Assembly (NCBI RefSeq): GCF_900618535.1 | Contig: NZ_UYJA01000006.1 | Location: 62,001-126,000, forward strand | Source: Pseudomonas bubulae | GTDB lineage: Bacteria > Pseudomonadota > Gammaproteobacteria > Pseudomonadales > Pseudomonadaceae | DNA length: 64,000 nt | Direction of reading: 5' to 3' | Shown: one piece after another, positions 16,591 to 25,593 of the stretch | Numbering within the stretch: position 1 is the first letter of the stretch | Layout: each line of letters opens with the position of its first letter | Made by a program: the position numbers and the translations under genes | Notes under the pieces: model-generated | Told to the model about the DNA's origin: nothing | The model's input: only the letters and a program-made list of their open reading frames with translations | The model's database searches: none

Positions 16591-18309
16591 ATGGCTTTAT
16601 CAGTAAACACTAACGTCACGTCCCAGACCGTTCAAAAGAACCTGAACAAAGCCGGCGACTCGTTGAGCACCTCGATGACCCGTCTGTCTTCCGGCCTGAA
16701 AATCAACAGCGCCAAAGACGACGCTGCCGGCATGCAGATCGCCAACCGTCTGACTTCCCAGGTTAAAGGCATGACCGTTGCCATCGCCAACGCCAACAAC
16801 GGCTCCTCGATTGCGCAGACCGCTGAAGGCGCGATGCAAGAATCGACCAATATTCTGCAACGTTTGCGTGAACTGGCCCTGCAGTCCGCGAACGGTGATA
16901 AAAGCGCTGATGACCGTGCTTCCCTGCAACAAGAATTCACAGCGAAAGTCGGTGAACTGACCCGTATTTCGTCTACCACCACCTTTGGTGGTCGTAACCT
17001 GCTGGACGGCTCGTTCCAGAACCAGTCGTTCCAGGTGGGTGCTGATGCCAACCAGACCATCTCGTTCGGTATGAGCGATATCAGTGCTACTGGTTTGAAG
17101 GGGTCTTATGGTGAGGCGAATGCTGCTGGTGGTGTTACACAGTTGTCTGCCACGGTAACAGGTGGTGTTGCTGCTGCTAGCAACGTTCTGACCACTGCTG
17201 CTGATTATGCGGCACCAGGTGTAGGCGGTGAGACGCTTACTTTTGGCGGCGGCGGTAGTGGTTCAGTTACCCTAACTGCAACCGAAGATAGTGCTGCAAA
17301 AGCAGCTGCAAAAATCAACCTGGCAACGGATACTACAGGTATTAAAGCTGTAGATAACGGTGGTAAGTTAGAGTTGAGCAGTACTACTGCGTTTACTGTA
17401 GCCAGTAGCGTTGTATCTGATGGCGGTAACTTCAAAACTGCGGCTACCGGTTCTGCTGTCGGTGGGTTGTCAAGTGCAGCTGATATCAATATCAATGGCA
17501 CAACAGTTAATCTGACTGCTGGCATGACCCTGGGTGGTACTACTAAAGACGGTAAAACCGACGGCGTAATCTTCGCCATCAATGCCCAGACCACCACCAC
17601 TGGTGTCACGGCGAGCCAGAAAGACGGTCGTCTTGTACTGACCTCTGCTGACGGCAAAGCCGTTAACCTGAGCAACCCTGAAACCACTAACGGTAAAGGA
17701 GCTTTGGCCAAAGTTGGTTTGACCGCTGGTACCACTCAAGCCCAGTTGGACAAAGACACTTCCGTTTCTTTGAATGGTATTGAGGTCAAGTTCAAGAAAG
17801 GCGATTCGATGGACGCCATTGTGTCTTCGATCAACAGCGCTAGCACTGGTGTAACCGCCAGCAAAAACGCTGATAACACCCTGAAGTTGTTCTCGACCAA
17901 GGACATCACTATCGGTGACGGCAGTGCAGGTACTGGCCTGGCTTCCCTAGGCCTCACAACCACCGCTAAAACCACTGCCGCCAACACTGTCGAAACCACC
18001 GTCTCCGACCTGAGCGTGTTGACTGCCGAAGGCGCTCAACAAACTATTCAGGCCCTGACTGGCGCCATCCAGCAGATCGACACTCAGCGTTCCGCACTGG
18101 GTGCTGTACAAAACCGTTTCGACAGCACCGTCTCCAACCTGCAAAGCATCTCCGAGAACTCGACTGCTGCACGTGGTCGCGTTCAGGACACTGACTTCGC
18201 ATCGGAAGCTGCCGAGTTGACCAAGCAACAAACCCTGCAACAGGCCGCTACCGCGATCCTGTCCCAGGCTAACCAGCTGCCTTCCGCTGTCATGAAACTG
18301 CTTCAGTAA
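16591..18309 (+). CDS. fliC: Flagellin FliC (long form)
   Basis: Filament subunit, 572 residues. The N-terminal D0/D1 region (to about 160) includes RLSSGLKINSAKDDAAGMQI, the segment that matches flg22, and the C-terminal D1/D0 region (from about 470) ends ILSQANQLPSAVMKLLQ. The long centre (about 165-465) is surface-exposed and variable, and contains two flagellin-IN-like modules near 295-355 and 390-450 (VSLNGIEVKFKKGDSMDAIV). Codons in 17090-17480 favour T endings, unlike the flanks, suggesting replacement of the central domain. Controlled by the sigma-28 promoter upstream and closed by its own terminator. Confidence 0.97.
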   Translation: MALSVNTNVTSQTVQKNLNKAGDSLSTSMTRLSSGLKINSAKDDAAGMQIANRLTSQVKGMTVAIANANNGSSIAQTAEGAMQESTNILQRLRELALQSANGDKSADDRASLQQEFTAKVGELTRISSTTTFGGRNLLDGSFQNQSFQVGADANQTISFGMSDISATGLKGSYGEANAAGGVTQLSATVTGGVAAASNVLTTAADYAAPGVGGETLTFGGGGSGSVTLTATEDSAAKAAAKINLATDTTGIKAVDNGGKLELSSTTAFTVASSVVSDGGNFKTAATGSAVGGLSSAADININGTTVNLTAGMTLGGTTKDGKTDGVIFAINAQTTTTGVTASQKDGRLVLTSADGKAVNLSNPETTNGKGALAKVGLTAGTTQAQLDKDTSVSLNGIEVKFKKGDSMDAIVSSINSASTGVTASKNADNTLKLFSTKDITIGDGSAGTGLASLGLTTTAKTTAANTVETTVSDLSVLTAEGAQQTIQALTGAIQQIDTQRSALGAVQNRFDSTVSNLQSISENSTAARGRVQDTDFASEAAELTKQQTLQQAATAILSQANQLPSAVMKLLQ

Positions 18310-18327
18310 TTTCAGCGCTGGGTTGAG

Positions 18328-18363
18328 AACAAAAGGGCGCGTTTACGTGCCCTTTTGTTTTTT
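18328..18363 (+). terminator. fliC terminator
   Basis: AACAAAAGGGC and GCCCTTTTGTT form an 11-base-pair stem followed by a T run. It begins 18 bp after the fliC stop and separates fliC from fliD. Confidence 0.92.
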
Positions 18364-18464
18364 CAGCATTTACTGCTTGAAGGTGGCACGAATTGTGAAG
18401 CTGCCTGCAGTCTTGGCACTTGCTTCGTCAATAAAGCGGTAGCCACCGGACAAGGAGAATACAG

Positions 18465-19826
18465 ATGGCCAGTTCTACGATTACCGGCGTCGGTTCGGGT
18501 TTTGACACCATCGGGATTGTGAAAGCCTTGGTTGATGCTGAAAAAGCACCCAAGCAAAGCCAGATTACCGCGCAACAAAAAGACACCACCATTCAGTTGT
18601 CCGCTGTGGGCACAGTAAAAGCGTCGCTCGAAACCTATCGTGCAGCCATTGCCAAGCTCAACAGCGTCTCCAGTTTCAATGGTCTGGCCGCTACGTCGTC
18701 AGACGAAAAAATTTCCAAAGTCACCATTGATGACAAAGCCTCCACCGGCACCTATGCGCTGGACGTGAGCAAGTTGGCGACCTCGTCAAAAATCACCAGT
18801 AAGGTGTTTGAGGGTGGTACTTCCTCGGTCGTAAACTCAGGCACTGAGCCTACGACCCTGACCATTTCGCAGTCCGGCTCTGACTACAATGTGTCGATCC
18901 CCGCAGGCGCAACCCTGCAGCAGACCCGTGAGGCGATTAACACACAACTGCAATCCAAAGGCATCAGCGCCAACGTCTTGACCGACGCCAACGGCTCGCG
19001 GCTGGTGATCGGCTCGCAGACCACCGGCAAGGGCACCGATATCACCATCAGCGGTGATTCAGACCTGTCGACGGGCTATGACGCCGGTAAACCGCCGGTG
19101 AATGCGGAATACACCATCGACGGCATCGCCATGGAGTCGTCGAGCAACAAGGTCACGTCGGCCATTAGTGGCGTGACCCTGGAGCTGATTGATACCAAGG
19201 CGTCCACTATCACGGTGGCTTCCAATACCGCAACGCTGAAAACCTCGGTACAGTCGTTTGTCAGTGCCTACAACGCGCTGTTGACCAGTATCAATACCCA
19301 GACCAAGGTTACGGCCACCGGTGATGCGGCAACCACTACCTCGGGCGCTCTGACTGGCGATGCGTCGATGCGTCAACTGGTCAGCGGCATTCGCAACGAG
19401 CTGCTGCAAAACTCTGCCTCGTCGAGCATGGGCAGCTTGTCCCAGATGGGGATCAGTACCGATCAAAAAACCGGGTTGCTGACATTGGATGACAAGCAGT
19501 GGGACGCTGCAGTCGCCAAGCCCAATGGCGCAACTGAAATTGCCAAGGTGTTTAGCGGTGATAACGGCCTGGTGGCGCGGATGACCAAGGCGACCGATAG
19601 CTATGTGGGTACGACCGGGCTGCTGGCCAGTCGCGTGACTGACTTGAATACCAAGCTCACGGACCTGACCACTCAGCAAGCGGATCTGGATCGACGCATG
19701 GACAGTCTGAAGACGTCGCTGACTTCCAAGTACACCGCAATGGATACCCTGATCGCCAAAATCAACGCCAGCAGTTCCAGCATCATGACCACGCTCAATT
19801 CCTTGAATAACCCTAAATCCGACTGA
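18465..19826 (+). CDS. fliD: Filament cap protein FliD (HAP2)
   Basis: Cap at the filament tip that folds and inserts flagellin. The 453-residue protein has the FliD N-terminus (ITGVGSGFDTIGIVKALVDA), a flagellin-IN module around residues 100-200, and the C-terminal coiled coil (LTTQQADLDRRMDSLKTSLT). AAGGAG lies seven bases before the ATG. It directly follows fliC: the flaG gene found between fliC and fliD in P. aeruginosa and P. putida is missing, as only 155 bp separate the two. Confidence 0.96.
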   Translation: MASSTITGVGSGFDTIGIVKALVDAEKAPKQSQITAQQKDTTIQLSAVGTVKASLETYRAAIAKLNSVSSFNGLAATSSDEKISKVTIDDKASTGTYALDVSKLATSSKITSKVFEGGTSSVVNSGTEPTTLTISQSGSDYNVSIPAGATLQQTREAINTQLQSKGISANVLTDANGSRLVIGSQTTGKGTDITISGDSDLSTGYDAGKPPVNAEYTIDGIAMESSSNKVTSAISGVTLELIDTKASTITVASNTATLKTSVQSFVSAYNALLTSINTQTKVTATGDAATTTSGALTGDASMRQLVSGIRNELLQNSASSSMGSLSQMGISTDQKTGLLTLDDKQWDAAVAKPNGATEIAKVFSGDNGLVARMTKATDSYVGTTGLLASRVTDLNTKLTDLTTQQADLDRRMDSLKTSLTSKYTAMDTLIAKINASSSSIMTTLNSLNNPKSD

Positions 19827-19922
19827 TTTGCCGCGCCCTGGCCGCTAAAGCTTTGGGCGCTGCAGTCGATAAAAAGATCAAGAACCAAGCATTTTTGCCT
19901 GACACCGTAATGAGGTAGAAAC

Positions 19923-20312
19923 ATGAACCCGATGCGCGCCCTTCGTCAGTATCAGAAGGTTAATTCCCACGCTCAAATCTCCGAAGCCAGCCCCCATCGT
20001 CTGATTCAGATGCTCATGGAAGGCGGCCTGGACCGTATGGCCCAGGCCAAGGGCGCGATGAGCCGTGGTGATATCCCGCAGAAGGCCATGCTGATTACCA
20101 AGGCCATCGATATCATCACCGGCCTGCGTCAGGGCCTGGATGAAGAAAAGACCGACGACAAGGCCGCGCTGGAGCAACTGGACAGCCTGTACGAGTACAT
20201 GGCCGTGCGCCTGACCCTGGCCAATGCCAAGAACGACCCGGAAATCATCGATGAAGTGGCGCGCCTGCTAATCACTGTAAAAAGTGGTTGGGATGCCATC
20301 GCCCCGCAATAA
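19923..20312 (+). CDS. fliS: Flagellin export chaperone FliS
   Basis: Cytoplasmic chaperone that holds flagellin unfolded before export; 129 residues, all helical. The start MNPMRALRQYQKVNSHAQIS and the segment SPHRLIQMLMEGGLDRMAQA are diagnostic. GAGGTAG precedes the ATG. It lies between fliD and a fliT-like gene, the usual order of filament-assembly chaperones. Confidence 0.96.
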   Translation: MNPMRALRQYQKVNSHAQISEASPHRLIQMLMEGGLDRMAQAKGAMSRGDIPQKAMLITKAIDIITGLRQGLDEEKTDDKAALEQLDSLYEYMAVRLTLANAKNDPEIIDEVARLLITVKSGWDAIAPQ

Positions 20313-20328
20313 GCCAGAGGAGTGCGTC

Positions 20329-20622
20329 ATGAGCCAACTGCAACGTATTCAGGAAACCCGCGAAGCGCTGATTGATGCCCTGGCCGAGCGCAACTGGGAT
20401 GCCATCGGCGAGCTGGATTCGGCCTGTCGGGTGTGTGTCGAGAATGTGCTGGACGAAGCGCCACTGGACGAGGCTGTTTTGCGCGAAAATCTGGAGGGGT
20501 TATTGGTGGTGTATCGCATGTTGCTGGAGGCGGCTACTGATGAGCGCCAGGCAGTCGTTGAGCAGATGGGGCAGATCAACCAAGCAAAAAATGCGTCAAA
20601 GGTTTACCATCTATTCGGTTAA
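20329..20622 (+). CDS. fliT: FliT-like flagellar chaperone
   Basis: Small helical protein of 97 residues with the start MSQLQRIQETREALIDALAE and a second helix pair (LRENLEGLLVVYRMLLEAAT). Position right after fliS, size and helix pattern fit the FliT family, which chaperones FliD; sequence similarity in this family is low, so the name rests mainly on context. I chose ATG 20329 (GAGGAG just upstream) over 20284, which would overlap fliS. Confidence 0.75.
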   Translation: MSQLQRIQETREALIDALAERNWDAIGELDSACRVCVENVLDEAPLDEAVLRENLEGLLVVYRMLLEAATDERQAVVEQMGQINQAKNASKVYHLFG

Positions 20623-20685
20623 GGCCTAAAGAATATGTGGTTAATTGCGTTTTAAACCGCCATAAATTTGACTCGGCACAGTTTT

Positions 20686-20714
20686 TTGACTTAACTAGCA
20701 CGTTATTCTGTATT
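20686..20714 (+). promoter_or_regulatory. Candidate sigma-70 promoter of fleQ
   Basis: TTGACT and TGTATT are 17 bases apart in the 180-bp spacer before fleQ, about 90 bp upstream of its start. fleQ heads the flagellar cascade and in P. aeruginosa is read from a sigma-70 promoter. No GG-N10-GC motif is evident in this spacer. Confidence 0.45.
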
Positions 20715-20802
20715 CAGTCGTCTTAGATATCCAACAGGGTTAGGACGTCTACATATGTCCTGCCATCCGGGGCATTGAGTTGACTAGGGAAGTTGCTATT
20801 GC

Positions 20803-22284
20803 ATGTGGCGTGAAACCAAAATCCTGCTGATCGATGACGATAGCGTCCGCCGCCGTGATTTGGCGGTGATCCTGAATTTTCTTGGCGAAGAAAATCTGAC
20901 CAGCCCCAGCCACGAATGGGAGCAGGCTGTCAGTGCCTTGCCGTCCAGTCGCGAAGTGCTTTGCGTGCTGGTCGGCACCGTGAGTACTGCCGGTGGCTTA
21001 TCAGGACTGCTTAAGACACTGGCCGCGTGGGATGAGTTCCTGCCGATCATGCTTTTAGGTGAAGTTTCTTCTCTCGACCTGCCTGAAGACCAGCGCCGCC
21101 GGGTGTTGTCCAGCCTCGAAATGCCCCCCAGCTACAGTAAATTGCTTGATTCCCTGCACCGTGCCCAGGTTTATCGCGAGATGTATGACCAGGCCCGCGA
21201 GCGCGGCCGTCATCGCGAGCCCAACCTGTTCCGCAGCCTGGTCGGTACCAGCCGGGCGATCCAGCATGTGCGCCAGATGATGCAGCAAGTGGCCGATACC
21301 GATGCCAGCGTGCTGATCCTCGGCGAGTCCGGCACCGGCAAGGAAGTGGTGGCGCGCAATCTGCATTACCACTCCAAGCGTCGCGATGCGCCGTTTGTGC
21401 CGGTCAACTGTGGGGCGATTCCTGCCGAGCTGCTGGAAAGCGAGCTGTTTGGCCATGAGAAGGGCGCCTTTACCGGGGCCATCACCAGCCGTGCCGGGCG
21501 TTTTGAACTGGCCAATGGCGGCACGCTGTTCCTCGACGAAATCGGCGATATGCCGCTGCCGATGCAGGTCAAGCTGTTGCGTGTGTTGCAGGAACGTACA
21601 TTTGAGCGTGTGGGCAGCAACAAGACCCAGTGTGCCGATGTGCGGATCATTGCCGCCACCCACAAAAACCTTGAAAGCATGATTGAAGTCGGCGCCTTCC
21701 GCGAAGACCTGTACTACCGCCTCAACGTATTCCCGATTGAAATGGCACCGCTACGTGAGCGGGTCGAAGATATTCCGTTGCTGATGAACGAGCTGATTTC
21801 GCGCATGGAGCACGAAAAACGCGGTTCGATCCGCTTCAATTCCGCCGCCATCATGTCGTTGTGCCGTCATGCATGGCCGGGTAACGTCCGCGAACTGGCC
21901 AATCTGGTGGAGCGCATGGCGATCATGCATCCGTACGGGGTGATTGGCGTTGTTGAGCTGCCGAAAAAATTCCGCTACGTGGATGACGAGGACGAGCAAC
22001 TGGTCGACAGCCTGCGCAGCGATATGGAAGAGCGCGTGGCCATCAACAATGCCACGACTGACTTCGTGGCCAGTGCCAATGCGATGCTGCCGCCTGAAGG
22101 GCTGGACCTCAAGGATTACCTTGGCGGGCTGGAGCAAGGTCTGATCCAGCAGGCGCTCGACGACGCCAACGGAATTGTGGCGCGTGCGGCAGAACGCTTG
22201 CGTATTCGTCGTACGACCCTGGTCGAGAAAATGCGCAAGTACGGCATGAGCCGTCGCGAAGGTGAAGAGCAGGCGGATGATTGA
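20803..22284 (+). CDS. fleQ: Flagellar master regulator FleQ
   Basis: Enhancer-binding protein at the top of the flagellar cascade; with RpoN it turns on class II genes, and through c-di-GMP it switches between flagella and matrix genes. The 493 residues comprise a receiver-like N-terminal domain without a clear phosphorylation site, an AAA+ domain (GESGTGKE at about 177, intact GAFTGA) and a Fis-type helix-turn-helix (ARAAERLRIRRTTLVEKMRK). The start MWRETKILLIDD matches P. aeruginosa FleQ. FleN, its antagonist, is encoded at 50.8 kb. Confidence 0.98.
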   Translation: MWRETKILLIDDDSVRRRDLAVILNFLGEENLTSPSHEWEQAVSALPSSREVLCVLVGTVSTAGGLSGLLKTLAAWDEFLPIMLLGEVSSLDLPEDQRRRVLSSLEMPPSYSKLLDSLHRAQVYREMYDQARERGRHREPNLFRSLVGTSRAIQHVRQMMQQVADTDASVLILGESGTGKEVVARNLHYHSKRRDAPFVPVNCGAIPAELLESELFGHEKGAFTGAITSRAGRFELANGGTLFLDEIGDMPLPMQVKLLRVLQERTFERVGSNKTQCADVRIIAATHKNLESMIEVGAFREDLYYRLNVFPIEMAPLRERVEDIPLLMNELISRMEHEKRGSIRFNSAAIMSLCRHAWPGNVRELANLVERMAIMHPYGVIGVVELPKKFRYVDDEDEQLVDSLRSDMEERVAINNATTDFVASANAMLPPEGLDLKDYLGGLEQGLIQQALDDANGIVARAAERLRIRRTTLVEKMRKYGMSRREGEEQADD

Positions 22285-22294
22285 CGCGTGACTT

Positions 22295-22381
22295 TGTGGG
22301 AGCGGGCTTGCTCGCGATAGCATCACCGCGTTATTCCTGACACTGTGAGGCGCCCAAATCGCGAGCAAGCCCGCTCCCACA
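22295..22381. repeat. REP pair between fleQ and fleS
   Basis: Complementary 23-base arms (22295-22317 and 22359-22381) of the type TGTGGGAGCGGGCTTGCTCG flank a 41-base loop, the same size as at 16.3 kb. The pair starts 11 bp after the fleQ stop and ends 43 bp before the fleSR promoter. Confidence 0.9.
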
Positions 22382-22423
22382 TAAGCCGGGGCTGGCATAG
22401 CGGTTCGCTTGTGTTAGCTATTC

Positions 22424-22440
22424 AGGCACGGGTATTGCTT
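22424..22440 (+). promoter_or_regulatory. Sigma-54 promoter of fleSR
   Basis: AGGCACGGGTATTGCTT keeps GG-N10-GC and differs from TGGCACG-N4-TTGC only in its first base. It lies 52 bp before fleS, where FleQ-dependent transcription of fleSR is expected. Confidence 0.75.
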
Positions 22441-22491
22441 CGCTTGGTCTAACGGACCGTTTTATGACGGTCAGCCCAGCGAGTACGCCCC

Positions 22492-23610
22492 ATGCCTCAA
22501 GCCGCCGTCCAGTTGTCCTCGGCCCCCGATCCCTACAGTCTGCTGGAAGCCCGCGTCTCGGAGCTGACCGGCGAGCTGGCAGTGGTCAGTGCGCAGCGCA
22601 TGGCCGAGCTTGCAGAGAAAGAGCGGCTGGCCAATCGCTTGCAACACCTGCTCGATCTGCTCCCAGGCGGGATCATCGTGATTGATGATCGTGGTCACGT
22701 GCGCGAGGCCAACCCCGCAGCCTGCGAGCTGTTGGGCCTGCCGCTGGAAGGCGAGTTGTGGCGCCATGTGATTGCCCGCTGTTTTGCACCTCGTGAAGAC
22801 GACGGCCACGAAGTATCGCTCAAGGACGGTCGGCGCCTGTCGATTGCCACCCGTTCGCTGGATCCCGAGCCCGGGCAACTGGTGTTGCTCAATGACCTGA
22901 CAGAAACCCGGCGCCTGCAAGACCAGCTCGCCCGCCATGAGCGCCTGTCGTCTCTGGGGCGCATGGTTGCTTCCCTGGCACACCAGATTCGTACGCCGCT
23001 GTCGGCCGCGCTGATCTACGCCAGTCATCTCACCGAGCAGGCGCTGCCGGTGGAAACCCAGCAGCGCTTCGCCGGGCGTCTCAAGGAGCGCCTGCACGAG
23101 CTGGAACATCAGGTGCGCGACATGCTGGTATTTGCGCGTGGCGAACTGCCGCTTACGGACAGGGTCACCCCCAAAGTATTGATGCAGGCCCTGCAAGCCG
23201 CCGCGCAAACCCATGTGCAGGGTGTGGCGATCCGCTGGCAGTGCGATGCCTACACGGGGCAGTTGCTGTGCAATCGCGACACCCTGGTCGGCGCGCTGCT
23301 CAACCTGATCGAAAACGCCCTGCAAGCCGGTACGCCACAGGTGCGGCTCAAGGTGCATCTGTATCGCCGCGACAACAGTTTAAGGGTGTGTGTCAGCGAC
23401 AACGGCAGTGGCATTGAGCCGCAAGTGCTGGCGCGCCTGGGCGAGCCGTTTTTCACCACCAAGGCCACTGGTACAGGTCTGGGCCTCGCGGTGGTCAATG
23501 CCGTGGTGCGTGCGCACCAGGGGCAATTGCAATTACGTTCGCGGCTGGGGCGTGGCACCTGTGCCTTGCTCAGCTTGCCGCTGATTCCCGTTGTAGCGGA
23601 GGCAAACTGA
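22492..23610 (+). CDS. fleS: Sensor histidine kinase FleS
   Basis: Cytoplasmic kinase that phosphorylates FleR to start class III flagellar genes. The 372 residues hold a PAS domain (about 45-140), a dimerisation domain with the phospho-acceptor His in SLAHQIRTPLSAAL, and an ATPase domain with the N box (LLNLIENALQAG), DNGSG and TGTGLGLAVV. No transmembrane segment is seen, as for FleS elsewhere. The stop shares its last base with the ATG of fleR. Confidence 0.95.
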   Translation: MPQAAVQLSSAPDPYSLLEARVSELTGELAVVSAQRMAELAEKERLANRLQHLLDLLPGGIIVIDDRGHVREANPAACELLGLPLEGELWRHVIARCFAPREDDGHEVSLKDGRRLSIATRSLDPEPGQLVLLNDLTETRRLQDQLARHERLSSLGRMVASLAHQIRTPLSAALIYASHLTEQALPVETQQRFAGRLKERLHELEHQVRDMLVFARGELPLTDRVTPKVLMQALQAAAQTHVQGVAIRWQCDAYTGQLLCNRDTLVGALLNLIENALQAGTPQVRLKVHLYRRDNSLRVCVSDNGSGIEPQVLARLGEPFFTTKATGTGLGLAVVNAVVRAHQGQLQLRSRLGRGTCALLSLPLIPVVAEAN

Positions 23611-25001
23611 TGGTGATGCGAATTAACGTGCTGTTGGTCGAGGACGACCATGCGTTGCGTGAGGCCCTGGCAGACACACTGTTGCTGGCAGGTCACGGTT
23701 TTCGCGCCGTCTGTTCGGGGGAAGAAGCCCTGGCTGCGGTGATGCTGGAGCCGTTCAGCCTGGTGATCAGTGACGTCAATATGCCCGGTATGGATGGCCA
23801 TCAGTTGCTGGCCCGCCTGCGCGCCTGCCAGCCGCAATTGCCGGTGCTGCTGATGACGGCTCACGGTGCGGTGGAGCGGGCGGTGGATGCCATGCGTGAA
23901 GGGGCGGTGGATTATCTGGTCAAGCCGTTCGAGCCCAAAGCCTTGCTCGATCTGGTGGCCCGGCATGCTCTGGGCAGCCTCGGCGTGGCCGACAGCGAAG
24001 GGCCGGTGGCGGTGGAACCGGCCAGCGCACAGTTGCTGGAGCTGGCTGCACGGGTGGCGCGCAGTGATGCCACGGTACTGATCTCGGGCGAGTCGGGCAC
24101 TGGCAAAGAGGTGCTGGCGCGTTATATCCACCAGCATTCCCATCGGGTGGATCGGCCGTTTGTGGCGATCAATTGTGCGGCGATCCCCGACAATATGCTC
24201 GAGGCGACCCTGTTTGGTCATGAAAAAGGCGCCTTCACCGGCGCCATTGCCGCCCAGGCCGGCAAGTTCGAGCAGGCTGATGGCGGCACCTTGCTGCTGG
24301 ATGAAATTTCCGAAATGCCCTTGGGTTTGCAGGCCAAGCTGCTGCGCGTATTGCAAGAGCGCGAAGTTGAACGGGTGGGCGGGCGCAAGCCGGTTGCGCT
24401 GGATATCCGTGTTGTCGCCACCACCAACCGCGACCTGGCGGGGGAGGTGGCAGCGGGGCGTTTTCGCGAAGATCTGTACTACCGCCTTTCGGTTTTTCCC
24501 CTGGCCTGGAGGCCGTTGCGTGAGCGCATCGCCGATATCCTGCCGCTGGCAGAGCGGCTGCTGGCCAAACACATCAGCAAAATGAAGCACACTGCTGTAG
24601 GGTTTTCGCCCGATGCCAAGGCGTGCCTGAGTGCATACCCGTGGCCGGGCAACGTGCGCGAACTGGATAACGCGATTCAACGGGCGCTGATCTTGCAGCA
24701 GCGCGGCTTGATCGAGGCGGCAGATTTTTGCCTGGCCGGGCCTGTGGCCTGTGCACCTTTGCCGCCATTGACGCGCCCTGAGCCGCTGGCGGTGGAAGTT
24801 GTGGAGTCGGCGGGCGGCTTGGGCGATGATCTGCGCCGGCGTGAGTTCCAGATGATTATCGACACCTTGCGTGCCGAGCGCGGGCGACGCAAGGAAGCTT
24901 CCGAGCGTCTGGGCATCAGCCCGCGCACCTTGCGCTACAAGCTGGCGCAAATGCGTGATGCGGGGATGGATGTTGAGGCTTATTTGTTTGCTGCCACCTG
25001 A
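23610..25001 (+). CDS. fleR: Response regulator FleR
   Basis: Sigma-54 activator for class III genes (hook, rod and ring parts in P. aeruginosa). The 463 residues have a receiver domain with phospho-acceptor Asp in VISDVNMPGMDG, an AAA+ domain with GESGTGKE and an intact GAFTGA loop, and a C-terminal Fis-type DNA-binding domain (ASERLGISPRTLRYKLAQMR). The ATG overlaps the fleS stop, so the pair is translationally coupled. Confidence 0.96.
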   Translation: MVMRINVLLVEDDHALREALADTLLLAGHGFRAVCSGEEALAAVMLEPFSLVISDVNMPGMDGHQLLARLRACQPQLPVLLMTAHGAVERAVDAMREGAVDYLVKPFEPKALLDLVARHALGSLGVADSEGPVAVEPASAQLLELAARVARSDATVLISGESGTGKEVLARYIHQHSHRVDRPFVAINCAAIPDNMLEATLFGHEKGAFTGAIAAQAGKFEQADGGTLLLDEISEMPLGLQAKLLRVLQEREVERVGGRKPVALDIRVVATTNRDLAGEVAAGRFREDLYYRLSVFPLAWRPLRERIADILPLAERLLAKHISKMKHTAVGFSPDAKACLSAYPWPGNVRELDNAIQRALILQQRGLIEAADFCLAGPVACAPLPPLTRPEPLAVEVVESAGGLGDDLRRREFQMIIDTLRAERGRRKEASERLGISPRTLRYKLAQMRDAGMDVEAYLFAAT

Positions 25002-25018
25002 GAACGTCACTAAACCCC

Positions 25019-25105
25019 TGTGGGAGCGGGTTTGCCCGCGAAGGCATCACCGCGCAGCGCCTGATTCACCGCGTCGATTAAATCGCGGGCAAGCCCGCTC
25101 CCGCA
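25019..25105. repeat. REP pair between fleR and fliE
   Basis: Complementary 23-base arms at 25019-25041 and 25083-25105, with one change in the last turn (CCCGCA for CCCACA), flank a 41-base loop. It follows fleR by 17 bp and lies 64 bp before the fliE sigma-54 promoter, so it probably ends the fleSR transcript. Confidence 0.88.
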
Positions 25106-25169
25106 GGGGCAGGTGTTATCCTTGTCTGCGACGTTTTGTAACGTTAATTGTTATAAAACGGCAAGGAGC

Positions 25170-25185
25170 TGGCACCCTTGTTGCT
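25170..25185 (+). promoter_or_regulatory. Sigma-54 promoter of the fliE operon
   Basis: TGGCACCCTTGTTGCT is an exact TGGCAC-N5-TTGCT match, the best -24/-12 element in the window. It lies about 60 bp before fliE, with AGGAG-like sequence close by, and should respond to FleQ. Confidence 0.9.
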
Positions 25186-25245
25186 ACACCTCAATATGCG
25201 CTGTGAAAGTGTCAAAAAAATGCGGGTCGTCGGAGGCACTGGTCC

Positions 25246-25578
25246 ATGAGCCAAGGTATTGAATTTAATCGATTGATGTTGGACATGCGGGCCATGCAGA
25301 TGGACGCCATGGCACAACCGAAATCGGCTGTGCAGGCCGCTCCCGAAGCGGGTGCCAGCAGCTTCTCCGACATGCTCGGTAATGCGATCAACAAGGTCAG
25401 CGAAACCCAGCAGGCGTCGAGTCAGCTGTCCAACGCGTTCGAGATCGGTAAAAGCGGTGTCGACCTGACTGACGTGATGATCGCCTCCCAAAAGGCCAGC
25501 GTTTCCTTTCAGGCCTTGACCCAAGTACGTAACAAGCTGGTTCAGGCTTACCAAGACATCATGCAGATGCCGGTTTAA
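25246..25578 (+). CDS. fliE: Hook-basal body protein FliE
   Basis: Joins the MS ring to the proximal rod; 110 residues. The C-terminal half carries the family pattern (FEIGKSGVDLTDVMIASQKA and SVSFQALTQVRNKLVQAYQD). It is the first gene of fliEFGHIJ and sits directly after the sigma-54 promoter and an untranslated leader of about 50 bases. Confidence 0.96.
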   Translation: MSQGIEFNRLMLDMRAMQMDAMAQPKSAVQAAPEAGASSFSDMLGNAINKVSETQQASSQLSNAFEIGKSGVDLTDVMIASQKASVSFQALTQVRNKLVQAYQDIMQMPV

Positions 25579-25593
25579 GGGCGATATCAAGTC

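Noticed and set aside
18384..18425. TGGCACG (18384) and TTGGCAC (18413) as sigma-54 promoters of fliD
   Set aside because: In both cases the second doublet is at the wrong distance (no GG-N10-GC), so I did not call a promoter.
22393..22410. TGGCATAGCGGTTCGC as the fleSR promoter
   Set aside because: The doublets are 11 bases apart; the element at 22424 has the right spacing and a better match.
23250..25010. 586-codon minus-strand open frame opposite fleS and fleR
   Set aside because: Antisense shadow of a well-supported two-component pair.
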